Positions 1 to 10,913 of a stretch of 64,000 nucleotides of DNA are shown here, in pieces (positions within the stretch are counted from its first letter, which is position 1; each line of letters starts with the position of its first letter). Under the pieces are notes generated by a model. The model did not search any database. It saw only the letters and a program-made list of their open reading frames with translations, and was not told where the DNA came from. The stretch spans positions 124,001 to 188,000 of the forward strand of contig NZ_FNIA01000001.1 in NCBI RefSeq assembly GCF_900103505.1, given 5' to 3'. A program made the translations under genes and the position numbers. This stretch comes from Haloarchaeobius iranensis (GTDB taxonomy: Archaea; Halobacteriota; Halobacteria; Halobacteriales; Natrialbaceae).

Positions 1-350
1 AGGTCGGTGTCGTTGGTGGTGAACTTGAGGTCGTCCCCGCCGTCGAGGTCGGCGAGCACGCGCTCGTGGGCGGTCGCCGCCTCGGCCTTCGCGTACGTCC
101 GGGTGACGACGGGGTCGTCGACGAGCGAGACGACCACGCGGGCGACCGGATACGAGAGGAGTTCGATGCGGTCGTCCCCGTGTGGCTCGCCGATGGTGTG
201 GTCGGTGAGCGCCGACACCACCCGGTCGACCGCGCGGTCGACCGCCGGCTCGTCGGGCCGGGTTACCAGCTCGCCGAGGTCGACCGCCGCCGCGTCGACC
301 GCCTCGCGGGCGGCCGCGAAGAACGGGTACCGGGCGTGGAGACGCTCCAT
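1..350 (-). CDS. priL: DNA primase large (regulatory) subunit PriL, 5' part only
   Basis: The first 116 residues of a protein whose gene runs off the left edge of the window. It begins MERLHARYPFFAAAREAV, followed by SYPVARVVVSLVDD. This matches the start of haloarchaeal PriL, the subunit that regulates the catalytic primase PriS and carries a C-terminal iron-sulfur domain; that domain is not in the window. The ATG at 350 was chosen because a TATA-like box lies about 28 bp before it, as expected for a leaderless transcript. Primase would make RNA primers for replication, in keeping with the other replication genes in the window. The assignment rests on the N-terminus alone, so the identity is likely but not certain. 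Confidence 0.75.
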   Translation of the reverse strand, partial: MERLHARYPFFAAAREAVDAAAVDLGELVTRPDEPAVDRAVDRVVSALTDHTIGEPHGDDRIELLSYPVARVVVSLVDDPVVTRTYAKAEAATAHERVLADLDGGDDLKFTTNDTD

Positions 351-374
351 CGGCGTCACGTTCCCGCTGTGCCC

Positions 375-381
375 GGATAAA
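375..381 (-). promoter_or_regulatory. TATA-like box for priL
   Basis: On the minus strand this reads TTTATCC in a G+C-rich surround, centred about 28 bp before the priL ATG. That spacing puts the transcription start at or within a few bases of the start codon, the usual leaderless arrangement in haloarchaea. Confidence 0.5.
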
Positions 382-645
382 CGCGACGGTCGGTCTTACG
401 GACGTGTACTGGGGCGAGTGCGGCAGGGTTGAGGCCGCTGTCAATCCCCGGGACGAGCCGGCGTCGGCGAGAACAGCTGCTACCGCAAACAACCAGAAAG
501 CCCCTGCTCGCTCGACAGGCGAAACGACGCAAGCGACGCGAGAGCGAAGCTCTCGCTAGTTGAGCGCGTCGCGCTCAGGCACCGCAGGAACGAGGAGCGC
601 AGCGAGTTGCAGCCGTCGAGCGAGCAGCCCCTTTCAGCCCCACCC

Positions 646-773
646 ACCGCACCCGCACCTCACGCCTCCCCAGCCGATTCGCTCACCTCCGCTGCGCGCC
701 GGTTCGCTCATCCCTCGCGCGGATGGCTCGACGTGCTCCCTGCGGTCGCACCATCTCACCAGCCGCGCGCCGG
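646..773 (-). repeat. Dispersed haloarchaeal intergenic repeat, copy 1
   Basis: The roughly 500-bp stretch between priL and the MaoC gene holds no convincing gene. Its right half, read on the minus strand, contains GCGCGAGGGATGAGCGA and GGCTGGGGAGGCGTGAGG in the same order as a second copy at 23047-23169, with small indels between blocks. The strand reads on into GGGCTGAAAGGGGC at 626-639. The surrounding text is rich in short GAGCGA/TCGCTC words. Repeats of this style are scattered between genes in haloarchaeal genomes; their function is not known to me. Several overlapping open frames here have basic, low-complexity translations and are not genes. Confidence 0.7.
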
Positions 774-853
774 TCGGCTGGTCAGGTGTCGAGGAAACTC
801 GGGAGTTTACGATTTTTGTGAACTTCCTCGGGTCGAGCGTCGTCAGAAGTCGT

Positions 854-1288
854 TCAGTCCGCGCCGGCCTCGGCCTCGCAGCTGCCCTCGGCGGGCTCGT
901 GGGCGAGCGAGAGGACGACGGCCTCGCCGCAGAGGACGGTCGTGCCGTCGACGTCCGCGGTGGTCTGGACCCGGAGCTGGCCCTCCCCGAGGTCCTCGAC
1001 GACCTCGACGGTGGCTGCGACGGTGTCGCCGGGGCGGACCGGCGCGCGGAACTCGAGGTCCTGCGAGACGTACACCACGTCGCCGGGGAGGTCGGCGAGT
1101 GCGGCGCTGACGAGGCCGGCGGGGAGCATCCCGTGGGCGATGCGGCCCTCGAACATCGTCTCGGCGGCGTAGCCGTCGTCCACGTGGAGCGGGTTGTCGT
1201 CGCCGACGAGCGCGGCGTAGTCCTCGATCTCGTCCGTCGATACCGTCATGCGTGCCGTGGCGGAGTCCCCGACCGTCGCAACTGTCAT
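854..1288 (-). CDS. MaoC-type (R)-specific enoyl-CoA hydratase
   Basis: A 144-residue single hot-dog domain of the MaoC/PhaJ family, which hydrates enoyl-CoA to (R)-3-hydroxyacyl-CoA in the cytoplasm. The hydratase signature is visible: an Asp in DDNPLHVDD followed about 15 residues later by RIAHGML, giving the Asp/His pair used in catalysis, then FRAPVRPGDTV. The frame is open further upstream, but the ATG at 1288 gives the normal family length, and the upstream residues lie across the divergent promoter region. The gene is divergent from the alpha/beta hydrolase, with a partial palindrome between them (1326-1340). It probably belongs with the acyl-CoA ligase and importer genes to the right. 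Substrate chain length cannot be read from sequence. Confidence 0.88.
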   Translation of the reverse strand: MTVATVGDSATARMTVSTDEIEDYAALVGDDNPLHVDDGYAAETMFEGRIAHGMLPAGLVSAALADLPGDVVYVSQDLEFRAPVRPGDTVAATVEVVEDLGEGQLRVQTTADVDGTTVLCGEAVVLSLAHEPAEGSCEAEAGAD

Positions 1289-1325
1289 GTCCGAAGGGGA
1301 ACGTCGTATCCGGTTCAAGCTAGGG

Positions 1326-1340
1326 GTTAACATGTAAAAC
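1326..1340. promoter_or_regulatory. Imperfect palindrome GTTAACATGTAAAAC in a divergent promoter
   Basis: The core TTAACATGTAAA differs by one base from the perfect 12-bp palindrome TTAACATGTTAA at 6886-6897, which lies between the HTH-10 regulator and the importer genes. It sits between the divergent hydratase and hydrolase genes, 37 bp before the hydrolase ATG. A shared operator for one regulator is an inference from this match. Confidence 0.45.
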
Positions 1341-1376
1341 GGGGTCTTTTCTATCCCGACAATCGTTGCCACGAAC

Positions 1377-2222
1377 ATGCCGACCGTTGACAACGACGGG
1401 GTGACTATCTCCTACGAGGTGGACGGACCGGAGGACGCGCCGGTCGTCGCCTTCTGCGAGGGGCTTGGCTACGCACGCTGGATGTGGCGGTTCCAGCGCG
1501 AACGACTCGAGGACTACCGGACCGTCGTCTTCGACAACCGGGGAACCGGTGAGTCCGAGGTCCCAGAGGAGCCGGAGGCGTACAGCATCGAGGCGTTCGC
1601 GAGCGACCTCGAGGCCGTGCTCGAAGCGGAAGACATCGACGAGGCGCACGTCGTCGGGGCGAGCATGGGCGGGATGACCGCACAGCAGTACGCCCATGAC
1701 TACGACCGGGCCATCTCGCTGACGCTGCTCTGTACCTCCCACGGCGGCGAGGACGCCGTCGAGACCCCGCCGGAGACACAGGAGTACATGTTCGACGTGC
1801 CCGAGGGGTACGACGAGCGCGAGGCCATCCGCTACAAGATGACGCCCGCGATGACCGAGTCGTTCGCCGCGGAGAACGAGGAACTCGTCGAGCAGATCGT
1901 CGGCTGGCGGCTCGACTCCGACGCACCGGAGGCCGCGCGGAACGCCCAAGCCGGCGCGGTCGCGGCCTTCGACAGCACGCCGTGGCTCGACGAGCTGACG
2001 CTGCCGGCGCTGGTGCTCCACGGCACCGACGACCGCGTGCTCCCGGTCGAGAACGGCGAGCGGCTGGGCGCGGCGCTTCCCAACGCCGAACTCGAGCTGT
2101 ACGAGGGGGGGTCGCACCTGTTCTTCATCGAGTCCGCGGACGAGGTGACGGCGAACATCCGGGGGCACGCGATGGTCCACGCAGGTGGCTCGCACGCGGG
2201 CGCGGAGGCACACGATGGGTAG
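1377..2222 (+). CDS. Alpha/beta hydrolase fold protein
   Basis: A 281-residue cytoplasmic protein with a complete alpha/beta hydrolase triad: nucleophile Ser96 in the elbow GASMGG, an acid in HGTDDRVLP (about residue 218-219) and His247 in GGSHLFF. It has no signal peptide. Such enzymes split esters, lactones or thioesters. Being followed with an 8-bp overlap by an acyl-CoA ligase, it may release a carboxylic acid that the ligase then activates, but this is inference. The ATG at 1377 follows the divergent promoter region. The last 15 or so residues are His/Gly/Ala-rich and lie past the catalytic fold. Confidence 0.85.
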   Translation: MPTVDNDGVTISYEVDGPEDAPVVAFCEGLGYARWMWRFQRERLEDYRTVVFDNRGTGESEVPEEPEAYSIEAFASDLEAVLEAEDIDEAHVVGASMGGMTAQQYAHDYDRAISLTLLCTSHGGEDAVETPPETQEYMFDVPEGYDEREAIRYKMTPAMTESFAAENEELVEQIVGWRLDSDAPEAARNAQAGAVAAFDSTPWLDELTLPALVLHGTDDRVLPVENGERLGAALPNAELELYEGGSHLFFIESADEVTANIRGHAMVHAGGSHAGAEAHDG

Positions 2223-3894
2223 TTCACGCGGTGACGGAACGGCCGACCGGCCGGACGGCCGAGAGGGGGTCGGTTCGGCGGCCGGGACACGAGCCGGTGG
2301 CTGGGTCGGCGCCTGGTCCGAGCGCCGGGCCGAGCTCTCGCCGGACCGCGTCGGGCTCCGGGACGCGACGACCGGCGAGTCGTACACCTACGCCGGGCTG
2401 GACCGGCGTGCGAACCGGGTCGCCCGGCTGCTCGGGCAGCACGGGGTCGACGCGAACGACCCCTCGACGATGCCGAACGTCGGCGGGGCCGGGTGCGCGA
2501 CCCCGAGCGACGGCGACCCGGGGGACGTGACGGTCGGCGGGCGGGTCGCCGTCGTCTCGCGGAACCGGCCCGAGCTGGTCGACCTGTTCTTCGCGACGGG
2601 GAAGACCGGGGGCGTGCTCGCGCCGCTGTCGCACCGGCTCGCACCGCGCGAGCTGGGGGAGCTGCTCTCGGACGTCGCACCGTCGCTGCTCGTCGTCGAG
2701 GAGCCGTTCGCCGACCTGCTGGAGGAGGCGCTGGCCCACGACGCCTGCGACTACGACGGCCCGGTGCTCGGGCTCGGCGAGACGGAGCACGAGTCGTTCG
2801 CGGCGGCCGTGCCCGAGGACGGGTCGCCGGTCGAGCCCGCGGCCGTCGACGAGGACCACGCCCACCTGTTCCTGCACACCGGCGGCTCGACGGGCACGCC
2901 GAAGGAGACGGTGCTCACGCACGGCACCATCGCCTGGAACTCGGTCAACACCATCACTGCGTGGGGGCTGCGGCCCGAGGACGTGACACCGATGGTGTTC
3001 CCGATGTTCCACACGGGCGGCTGGAACGTGCTCACCGTGCCCCTGTTCCACCTCGGCGCGGAGGTCGTCATCGCGCGCGAGTTCGACCCGACCGAGGTGC
3101 TCTCCATCGTCGACGAGCGGGACGCCACGCTGCTCGTGGCGGTGCCGGCCGTCCTCCGGATGATGACGCAGGCCGACGGCTGGGACGACGCCGACCTCTC
3201 GACGCTCCGGTTCGTGAAGTCGGGTGGCGGCCCCTGCCGGGCGTCGGTGATGCAGGCGTGGTGGGACCGCGGCGTCGACCTCTCGCAGGGCTACGGGCTC
3301 ACCGAGTGCGGGCCGAACAACTTCACGATGCCGACTGACTGGCCCCACGAGAAGGCCGACAGCGTCGGTCTCCCCGCGATGCACGTCGACGTGCGCATCG
3401 TCGACGACGACGGACGCCACGTCGACCCGGGCACCGTCGGCGAGCTCGAACTGGCCAGTCCACACGCCGCGGCCGGCTACTGGCGCGCCCCCGAGGAGAC
3501 CGAAGCCACGTTCGGCCAGGGGTGGGTGTCGACCGGCGACCTCGCCCGCCGCGACGACGCCGGCTACGTCTACGTCGAGGGCCGCAAGAAGAACATGTAC
3601 GTCTCCGGTGGGGAGAACGTCTACCCCGCCGCGGTCGAGGACGTCGTCTCCGGTCACCCGAAGGTCGAGGAGGTCGTCGTCGTCCCGGTCCCGGACGAGC
3701 AGTGGGGCCAGGTCGGGAAGGCCGTCGTCGAGGGCGACGAGTCGCTCACGCTCGACGAGCTGACCGCCTTCCTCGACGGCACGCTCGCCCGGTTCAAACG
3801 TCCGCGCCACCTCGCGTTCGTCGACGAGATGCCCACGTCGGGACCGTCGAAGATCGACCGCGAGGCCATCGCACGGGAGTTCGGTGGGGAGTAG
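2215..3894 (+). CDS. AMP-forming acyl-CoA synthetase (acid-CoA ligase)
   Basis: A 559-residue member of the adenylate-forming superfamily, which activates a carboxylic acid to acyl-AMP and then acyl-CoA. Visible core motifs, in order, are the P-loop-like HTGGSTGTPKE, YGLTECGPN, the hinge STGDLARRDDAGY, GRKKNMYVSGGEN, and PTSGPSKIDRE with the C-terminal catalytic Lys. The ATG at 2215 overlaps the hydrolase stop by 8 bp, so the two are translationally coupled. After residue 75 there is a Gly/Asp-rich insert (about residues 80-105, ending GDVTVGG) that breaks the usual N-terminal strand pattern and looks like a surface loop. The substrate (fatty, aromatic or branched acid) cannot be decided by eye. 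Confidence 0.88.
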   Translation: MGSSRGDGTADRPDGREGVGSAAGTRAGGWVGAWSERRAELSPDRVGLRDATTGESYTYAGLDRRANRVARLLGQHGVDANDPSTMPNVGGAGCATPSDGDPGDVTVGGRVAVVSRNRPELVDLFFATGKTGGVLAPLSHRLAPRELGELLSDVAPSLLVVEEPFADLLEEALAHDACDYDGPVLGLGETEHESFAAAVPEDGSPVEPAAVDEDHAHLFLHTGGSTGTPKETVLTHGTIAWNSVNTITAWGLRPEDVTPMVFPMFHTGGWNVLTVPLFHLGAEVVIAREFDPTEVLSIVDERDATLLVAVPAVLRMMTQADGWDDADLSTLRFVKSGGGPCRASVMQAWWDRGVDLSQGYGLTECGPNNFTMPTDWPHEKADSVGLPAMHVDVRIVDDDGRHVDPGTVGELELASPHAAAGYWRAPEETEATFGQGWVSTGDLARRDDAGYVYVEGRKKNMYVSGGENVYPAAVEDVVSGHPKVEEVVVVPVPDEQWGQVGKAVVEGDESLTLDELTAFLDGTLARFKRPRHLAFVDEMPTSGPSKIDREAIAREFGGE

Positions 3895-4027
3895 CCGACG
3901 AGGACTACGCGGCACGATTTTCGACGAGGTGGACCGACACCCGAGACGCTCGTCGCAGAACCTGCCAGCAGACCCCCGTCATGCGACACAAGTTGTAAGT
4001 TTACTGTGTGTAAAGCAGGGAAAGATA

Positions 4028-4036
4028 TTTTTATAC
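4028..4036 (+). promoter_or_regulatory. TATA-like box TTTTTATAC before the PKD protein gene
   Basis: An A+T-rich island (about 4015-4060) contains TTTTTATAC and, a little later, TATATTC. These are the only strong promoter-like words between the ligase stop and the PKD gene. If they are used, the mRNA has a leader of several tens of bases rather than being leaderless. Confidence 0.4.
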
Positions 4037-4137
4037 AGAGTATATTCGTAGTAACTATACCGCGAATCCCGTGAATCGAACCGCTGTCGGTGGTCTGGGG
4101 GCCGTCGACGGTGCGGGGGGCGCGGTGGGGATCACGA

Positions 4138-6072
<1,935 letters not shown>

Positions 6073-6176
6073 CGGCTGACGGGTTCGATTCTCTCGTTTC
6101 GGCGTGAAAGCCGGCTATGGGAAAGAAACGCTTATGAACGGACGTACCGATGTGTGAACACTAGGCACGAACGATT

Positions 6177-6881
6177 ATGATAGATCTCTCGATGGACATG
6201 CAGCAGTACGACTGCCCGTTCATCGACACCACCACCGACCACGACGTGGCGTTCGCGGCGGCGCACTGGGAGTTCCACCCGGTCGCGGAGGAGCTCGAAT
6301 GCCGCATGGTCGTCGAAGGGGCAGACAGAGGGGCGCTCGACAACGGGCTGCACGCCTTGCAGGAGCACGACCACATGCACGACATCGACCTGCTGGCAAA
6401 GCGTGACGACGTGGCGCACCTGAAGACCGTGATGGGCCAGACCGACGCCATGGAGACGATTCGCCGCAACGACGGCTACATCACGGGCCCGTTCTACATC
6501 GAGGACGGCAGCGAGATGTGGCACGTCGGCTTCGACGACGAGGGGCGGGCCGACGGCACGCTCTCGGAGCTGGAGAAGGCCAACGAGTTCGACGTCGTCG
6601 AGCGCGAGACGGTCACGCTGCCGTCGATGAACGACATCGTGCAGAACGCGGGCGCGGCGATGACGCTCATCGGGGGCTGTCGCGACCTCTCGGACGTGGA
6701 GCGCCAGACACTCGAGACCGCGGCGACCGAGGGCTACTTCGAGAGCCCGCGGGAGACGACGCTCGGCGACCTCGCCGACGAGTTCGGTGTCTCGAAACCG
6801 GCCGTCTCGAAGAACCTCCGCCGCGGCCAGCAGAAGATGGTCGAGCGGGTCGTCGACGCGCTGTCCGAGCTCGACGACTGA
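6177..6881 (+). CDS. HTH-10 (bacterio-opsin activator-type) transcription regulator
   Basis: A 234-residue regulator. The C-terminal third carries the HTH-10 motif typical of haloarchaeal Bat-like regulators: LSDVERQTLETAATEGYF, then LGDLADEFGVSKPAVSKN and a final helix. The N-terminal two thirds form an alpha/beta sensor region of the kind that precedes HTH-10 in this class. Two other Met codons lie within the first eight residues, so the start is uncertain by a few residues. It is followed within 5 bp by a perfect 12-bp palindrome and then by the importer operon, so it probably controls the importer. The effector may be the transported acid or its CoA ester; this is inference. Confidence 0.85.
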   Translation: MIDLSMDMQQYDCPFIDTTTDHDVAFAAAHWEFHPVAEELECRMVVEGADRGALDNGLHALQEHDHMHDIDLLAKRDDVAHLKTVMGQTDAMETIRRNDGYITGPFYIEDGSEMWHVGFDDEGRADGTLSELEKANEFDVVERETVTLPSMNDIVQNAGAAMTLIGGCRDLSDVERQTLETAATEGYFESPRETTLGDLADEFGVSKPAVSKNLRRGQQKMVERVVDALSELDD

Positions 6882-6885
6882 GTAT

Positions 6886-6897
6886 TTAACATGTTAA
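6886..6897. promoter_or_regulatory. Perfect palindrome TTAACATGTTAA, candidate operator
   Basis: A perfect 12-bp palindrome between the regulator stop and the importer operon, 41 bp before the first importer ATG. A one-mismatch copy lies at 1326-1340 in front of the acyl-CoA genes. Its A+T-rich sequence stands out from the surrounding G+C-rich DNA. It could also serve partly as the operon promoter, since it sits close to the expected TATA position. Confidence 0.5.
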
Positions 6898-6937
6898 CCT
6901 CGCAATTCTTGCCCGTCTTGATTCGATAGTATCGAGT

Positions 6938-8374
6938 ATGTCGCGCGTGAGCATTTCACGAAGACGAATGATGGCCACGTTGGGTGCACTCAGTTCCGGC
7001 GCGCTCGCCGGTTGCACGAGTGGTGGTGACGGCGAAGGTACGGATACGCAAACGAACACAGCCACTGACGGGGGCACGACCAACGCCGGTGGACAGCAGA
7101 CCACGACCCAGGCGGACGTGTCGGCCTCGGGGACGGTCAAGGTCGGCATCATGCAGCCGATGTCCGGCGACCTCCAGTACTACGGGATGCAGGCCATCTG
7201 GGGCTTCCTCTCGGGGCTGGCCTACCGCACCGACTCGGACCCGCTGACGGACGTCCAGACCGGAACGCGGACCGTCGAGGACGACGACGTGACCTGGGAG
7301 CTCGTCTTCAAGGACACGCAGTTCTCGGCCGACGTGGCACAGACGGCCGCGACCGACCTCGTCCAGCAGGACGACGTCGACGTGCTCTTTGGCTGCTCCT
7401 CGTCCGGGTCGGCGACCCGGGTCGCACAGACCGTCGTGAACACGTCCGGGGTCGACGTGCCGTTCATCGCGGGGCCGGCGGCCTCGGCCGACGTCACCGC
7501 GAACGGCGATACCTGTTCGGACCAGGTGTTCCGCGCCAACGAGAACACCGCGATGGACGCCCGGTCCGGCGGCACCTACGCCGCACAGGAGACGGACATC
7601 CAGCGCGTGTTCCTGATGGGCGCGGACTACTCGTTCGGCCGCGCCGTCGTGAACAACTACCGGACGGTGCTCGAGGCGAACGGCATCGAGATCGTCGGCG
7701 AGCGGTTCGTCCCGCAGGGCTACTCCGAGTTCGAGGGGCTGTTCGAGCAGGCGGTCAGCGCGAACGCCGACGCGGTCGTCGGCGGGTTCACGGTCGCGAC
7801 GCTCCCGAACTTCATGACGACGGCGGCGAACTACGACCTGCGCATCTTCGGCGGCTTCGCCACGGAGATCACGAACGCGGTCGTCGGCCAGGTCCTGACG
7901 AACCTGCTGGGCGAGCCGCTGACCGCCCAGAAGATTCGCGACGCCGAGATCGGCCCGTTCACGACCAGATACCACTGGAACCAGTACAGCAACGACATCA
8001 ACACCGCGTTCGTCGACATGTACACGAACGCCTACGGGAAGGTGCCCGACCTGTTCACGTCGGGGACCTTCACGGCGGCCTCCTCGGTCCATCAGGCCGT
8101 GCAGGCGTCCGGCTCGACCGAGGGCGTCGATATCGCGAGCTCGATGAAGGGGATGACGGTCGCGGACACGCCGAAGGGCACGGACGCGTACACCTACCAG
8201 GAGTACAACAACCAGGCGCGCTCCGAGATGACCGTCGCCTACCCGGTCCCGACGACCGACGAGTTCGCGGACAGCTGGGGCGCGAGCATCATGCCGGGTG
8301 AGCCCGTCGCCCGCGTCAGCAAGGACCAGACGACCATCCCGGCTGACGACCCCGGGATGGGCTGCGACCTGTAG
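6938..8374 (+). CDS. livK: Branched-chain amino acid-type ABC transporter substrate-binding lipoprotein
   Basis: A 478-residue periplasmic-binding-protein fold of the LivK/HAAT type. The N-terminus SISRRRMMATLGALSSGALA followed by GC combines a twin-arginine-like motif and a lipobox with Cys25, so it is likely a Tat-exported lipoprotein. A Gly/Thr/Asp linker follows, then VKVGIMQPMSGDLQYYGMQA, typical of the family. It binds the solute outside the cell and delivers it to the LivHM pore. Members of this family also bind short acyl, amide and aromatic compounds, and the flanking acyl-CoA genes make a carboxylate substrate as likely as an amino acid. It heads a five-gene transporter operon with a 3-bp gap to the next gene. 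Confidence 0.9.
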   Translation: MSRVSISRRRMMATLGALSSGALAGCTSGGDGEGTDTQTNTATDGGTTNAGGQQTTTQADVSASGTVKVGIMQPMSGDLQYYGMQAIWGFLSGLAYRTDSDPLTDVQTGTRTVEDDDVTWELVFKDTQFSADVAQTAATDLVQQDDVDVLFGCSSSGSATRVAQTVVNTSGVDVPFIAGPAASADVTANGDTCSDQVFRANENTAMDARSGGTYAAQETDIQRVFLMGADYSFGRAVVNNYRTVLEANGIEIVGERFVPQGYSEFEGLFEQAVSANADAVVGGFTVATLPNFMTTAANYDLRIFGGFATEITNAVVGQVLTNLLGEPLTAQKIRDAEIGPFTTRYHWNQYSNDINTAFVDMYTNAYGKVPDLFTSGTFTAASSVHQAVQASGSTEGVDIASSMKGMTVADTPKGTDAYTYQEYNNQARSEMTVAYPVPTTDEFADSWGASIMPGEPVARVSKDQTTIPADDPGMGCDL

Positions 8375-8377
8375 GCG

Positions 8378-9214
8378 ATGGGGGACCAGGTGTTACGCAC
8401 CGACGGGCTGACGAAGCACTTCGGCGGCATCACCGCCGTCGACGGTGTCTCGTTCGCCCTCGACAGCGAGGAGTGCTGCGCGCTCATCGGCCCGAACGGG
8501 GCGGGGAAGACGACGTTCTTCAACCTGCTCACCGGCGAGCTCGAGCCGAGCGAAGGCAGCGTCGAGTTCCACGACGACGACGGCTGGCACGACCTGACCG
8601 GGCTTGCGCCGCACGAGACGGCGAGCGCCGGCCTCCACCGCTCGTACCAGATAACCAACCTGTTTCCGACGACGACGGTCCGGGAGAACGTCCGCGTCGC
8701 GGCACAGGCCCACGGGAACGCGACGTCGCGCTTCTGGCGCAACGTCGACGCGTTCCCGGAGTACGTCGACGAGGCCGAATCCATCCTCGAACGGGTGGGG
8801 CTGTCCGCGAAAGCCGACGACGTCGCTCGGAACCTCAGCCACGGCGAGAAGCGCCAGCTGGAGCTCGGCGTCGCGCTCGCGGGCGATCCCGACGTGCTGC
8901 TGCTCGACGAGCCGGCGGCGGGCGTCTCCTCCGAGAGCGTCGACGAGGTCGTCGACCTCATCCGGAACGTGGCGAGGGACCACGCCGTCCTGCTCGTTGA
9001 GCACAACATGGACGTCGTGATGGACCTCGCGGACCGTATCGCGGTGCTGCATCAGGGCGAACTCATCGCCGACGGCCCGCCGACCGAGGTGCGCGACGAC
9101 GACGCGGTCCAGGAGGCGTACCTCGGCGGCTACGACCCCGACGCGCCGACCGCCAGCGACGACGGCGGCGACGGCAGCGGGACGACCGGCGAGGACGGGG
9201 GTGGCGTCGCGTGA
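8378..9214 (+). CDS. livG: Branched-chain-type ABC transporter ATPase LivG
   Basis: A 278-residue ABC ATPase. Walker A is GPNGAGKTT at residues 38-46, the signature variant LSHGE at 153-157 and Walker B VLLLDE at 173-178, with LLVEHNMDVVMDLAD after it, which is typical of LivG. The first ATG lies 3 bp after the binding-protein stop. The C-terminus ends in a low-complexity Asp/Gly/Ser tail that is not part of the ATPase fold. It powers import together with LivF. Confidence 0.92.
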   Translation: MGDQVLRTDGLTKHFGGITAVDGVSFALDSEECCALIGPNGAGKTTFFNLLTGELEPSEGSVEFHDDDGWHDLTGLAPHETASAGLHRSYQITNLFPTTTVRENVRVAAQAHGNATSRFWRNVDAFPEYVDEAESILERVGLSAKADDVARNLSHGEKRQLELGVALAGDPDVLLLDEPAAGVSSESVDEVVDLIRNVARDHAVLLVEHNMDVVMDLADRIAVLHQGELIADGPPTEVRDDDAVQEAYLGGYDPDAPTASDDGGDGSGTTGEDGGGVA

Positions 9215-9909
9215 GCCACCTGCTCGAACTCGCGGACGTCCACACGTACTACGGCGAGAGCCACATCCTCGAAGGGGTCTCGCTGCACGTCGACCCCGGC
9301 GAGACCGTCGCGCTCGTCGGCCGCAACGGCGTCGGGAAGACGACGACCCTGCGGACCGCGCTCCAGCTGACACCGCCGCGGAACGGGACCGTCACCTACG
9401 ACGGCGAGGACGTGACCGGCAGCGAGACCCACGAGGTCGCCCAGGCCGGCATGGGCTGGATTCCCGAGGACAGACGCATGTTCTCCCAGCTCACCGTCGA
9501 TGAGAACATCCAGGTCGCGGTGAAGGACAGCGAGCGGGTCGACGCACACCTCGACCGCGCGTTCGAGGCGTTCCCCGACCTCCGCGAGTTCCGGAACCGC
9601 AAGGCCGGCAACCTCTCGGGCGGCCAGCAGCAGATGGTCGCCATCGCGCGCGGTCTCGTCGGCGAGAACGACCTCCTGCTCGTCGACGAACCCAGCGAGG
9701 GGCTCGCGCCACAGATCGTCGAGGACGTGGCGAACGCGCTGCGCGCGGTCTCCGAGGATGCCTCGCTGTTGCTCGTCGAGCAGAACTTCCCGCTCGCGAT
9801 GGACCTCGCGGACCGGTTCTACCTGATGGACCACGGCGAGGTCGTCCACTCCGACACGACCGAGGGCGTCAGCGCCGACGACGAGGAGATACGGAGGTAC
9901 CTGACGTGA
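9211..9909 (+). CDS. livF: Branched-chain-type ABC transporter ATPase LivF
   Basis: A 232-residue ABC ATPase with Walker A GRNGVGKTT at 37-45, the exact signature LSGGQ at 135-139 and Walker B LLLVDE at 155-160. YYGESHILEGVSL and the GMGWIPEDRRMFSQLTV segment are typical of LivF. It starts at GTG 9211, overlapping the LivG stop by 4 bp (GTGA), which indicates translational coupling. It is the partner ATPase in the same importer. Confidence 0.92.
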   Translation: MSHLLELADVHTYYGESHILEGVSLHVDPGETVALVGRNGVGKTTTLRTALQLTPPRNGTVTYDGEDVTGSETHEVAQAGMGWIPEDRRMFSQLTVDENIQVAVKDSERVDAHLDRAFEAFPDLREFRNRKAGNLSGGQQQMVAIARGLVGENDLLLVDEPSEGLAPQIVEDVANALRAVSEDASLLLVEQNFPLAMDLADRFYLMDHGEVVHSDTTEGVSADDEEIRRYLT

Positions 9910-10913
9910 TTCCGCTCGTCTCCCTCGTCGACGCCGCCCTGCACTTTCTCGACCCGGCGGTGCTCGCACGGGTGCTGTTCGACGGCCTGGCGAAGGCCTC
10001 CATCTACGTGATGATAGCGGCGGGGCTGACGCTCATCTTCGGCCTGATGGGCGTGCTCAACTTCGCGCACGGCTCGCTGACCGCCATCGGGGCGTACCTC
10101 GGCGGCCTCGTGATGGTGACGTTCGCCGCGAGCGCGTCCGGCAACGTCGGCCGCATCGCGCTGTTCTTCGTCGCCATCGTCGTCGTGTTCGCGCTGCTGA
10201 CGGCCTTCGGCGGCGCGATGGAGGTGTCGCTCATCCGGCCGCTGTACGACCGACCGCCGCTGTACCAGATACTGCTCACCTTCGGCATCACGCTCGTGTT
10301 GGAGGAGCTGTTGCGGATGATACTGCTGTTCTACGACATCCAGCCCTCGACGGACTGGCTGGCGGCCCAGGGCACCCGTCCGGAAGTCATCTCGAAGACC
10401 CACGACGTGTTCGGCCTTGGTGTCGAAGGGCTGGAGGTGTTCCAGATACTGCTCGGCGTCGCCATCACCGCCGGCGTCTGGCTCTTCCTCACGCGTACCC
10501 GGTACGGCCTCTACATCCGCGCCGGCAGCGAGGACGGCGAGATGGCACAGGCCCTCGGCGTGAACGTCCACCAGGCGTTCACCGTCGTCTTCGGCGTCGG
10601 CGTCGGTATCACCGGTGTCGCCGGGGCGCTGCTGATGTGGGACAGCGCGTGGGCGGCGAGCATCAACCTCGGTGCTGAGGTGCTCCTGCCCGCGTTCGTC
10701 GTCGTCATCGTCGGCGGCCTCGGCACGTTCCGGGGGACCGTCGTCGCCGGCGTGCTGGTCGGGTTCGTGGACGCGTTCACCACCGAGCTGTTCACCAGCG
10801 ACATCGTCGGCTTCTCCGCGCTGCCGGAGCTGTTCATCTTCCTCATCCTCGTGGGGACGCTCGTCCTGCGGCCCCAAGGGCTGTTCGGCGTCGAGGAGGT
10901 GGGTGGCCATTAG
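9906..10913 (+). CDS. livH: Branched-chain-type ABC transporter permease LivH
   Basis: A 335-residue polytopic permease with about eight hydrophobic segments. The family segment LIFGLMGVLNFAHGSLTAIG is in the N-terminal third, and GGLGTFRGTVVAGVLVG near the C-terminus. It starts at GTG 9906 with a 4-bp GTGA overlap with livF. With LivM it forms the membrane pore. Confidence 0.92.
   Translation: MIPLVSLVDAALHFLDPAVLARVLFDGLAKASIYVMIAAGLTLIFGLMGVLNFAHGSLTAIGAYLGGLVMVTFAASASGNVGRIALFFVAIVVVFALLTAFGGAMEVSLIRPLYDRPPLYQILLTFGITLVLEELLRMILLFYDIQPSTDWLAAQGTRPEVISKTHDVFGLGVEGLEVFQILLGVAITAGVWLFLTRTRYGLYIRAGSEDGEMAQALGVNVHQAFTVVFGVGVGITGVAGALLMWDSAWAASINLGAEVLLPAFVVVIVGGLGTFRGTVVAGVLVGFVDAFTTELFTSDIVGFSALPELFIFLILVGTLVLRPQGLFGVEEVGGH

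Noticed and set aside
560..1330. Plus-strand frames across the repeat and the MaoC gene
   Set aside because: Low-complexity translation without a family, antisense to a clear hydratase gene.
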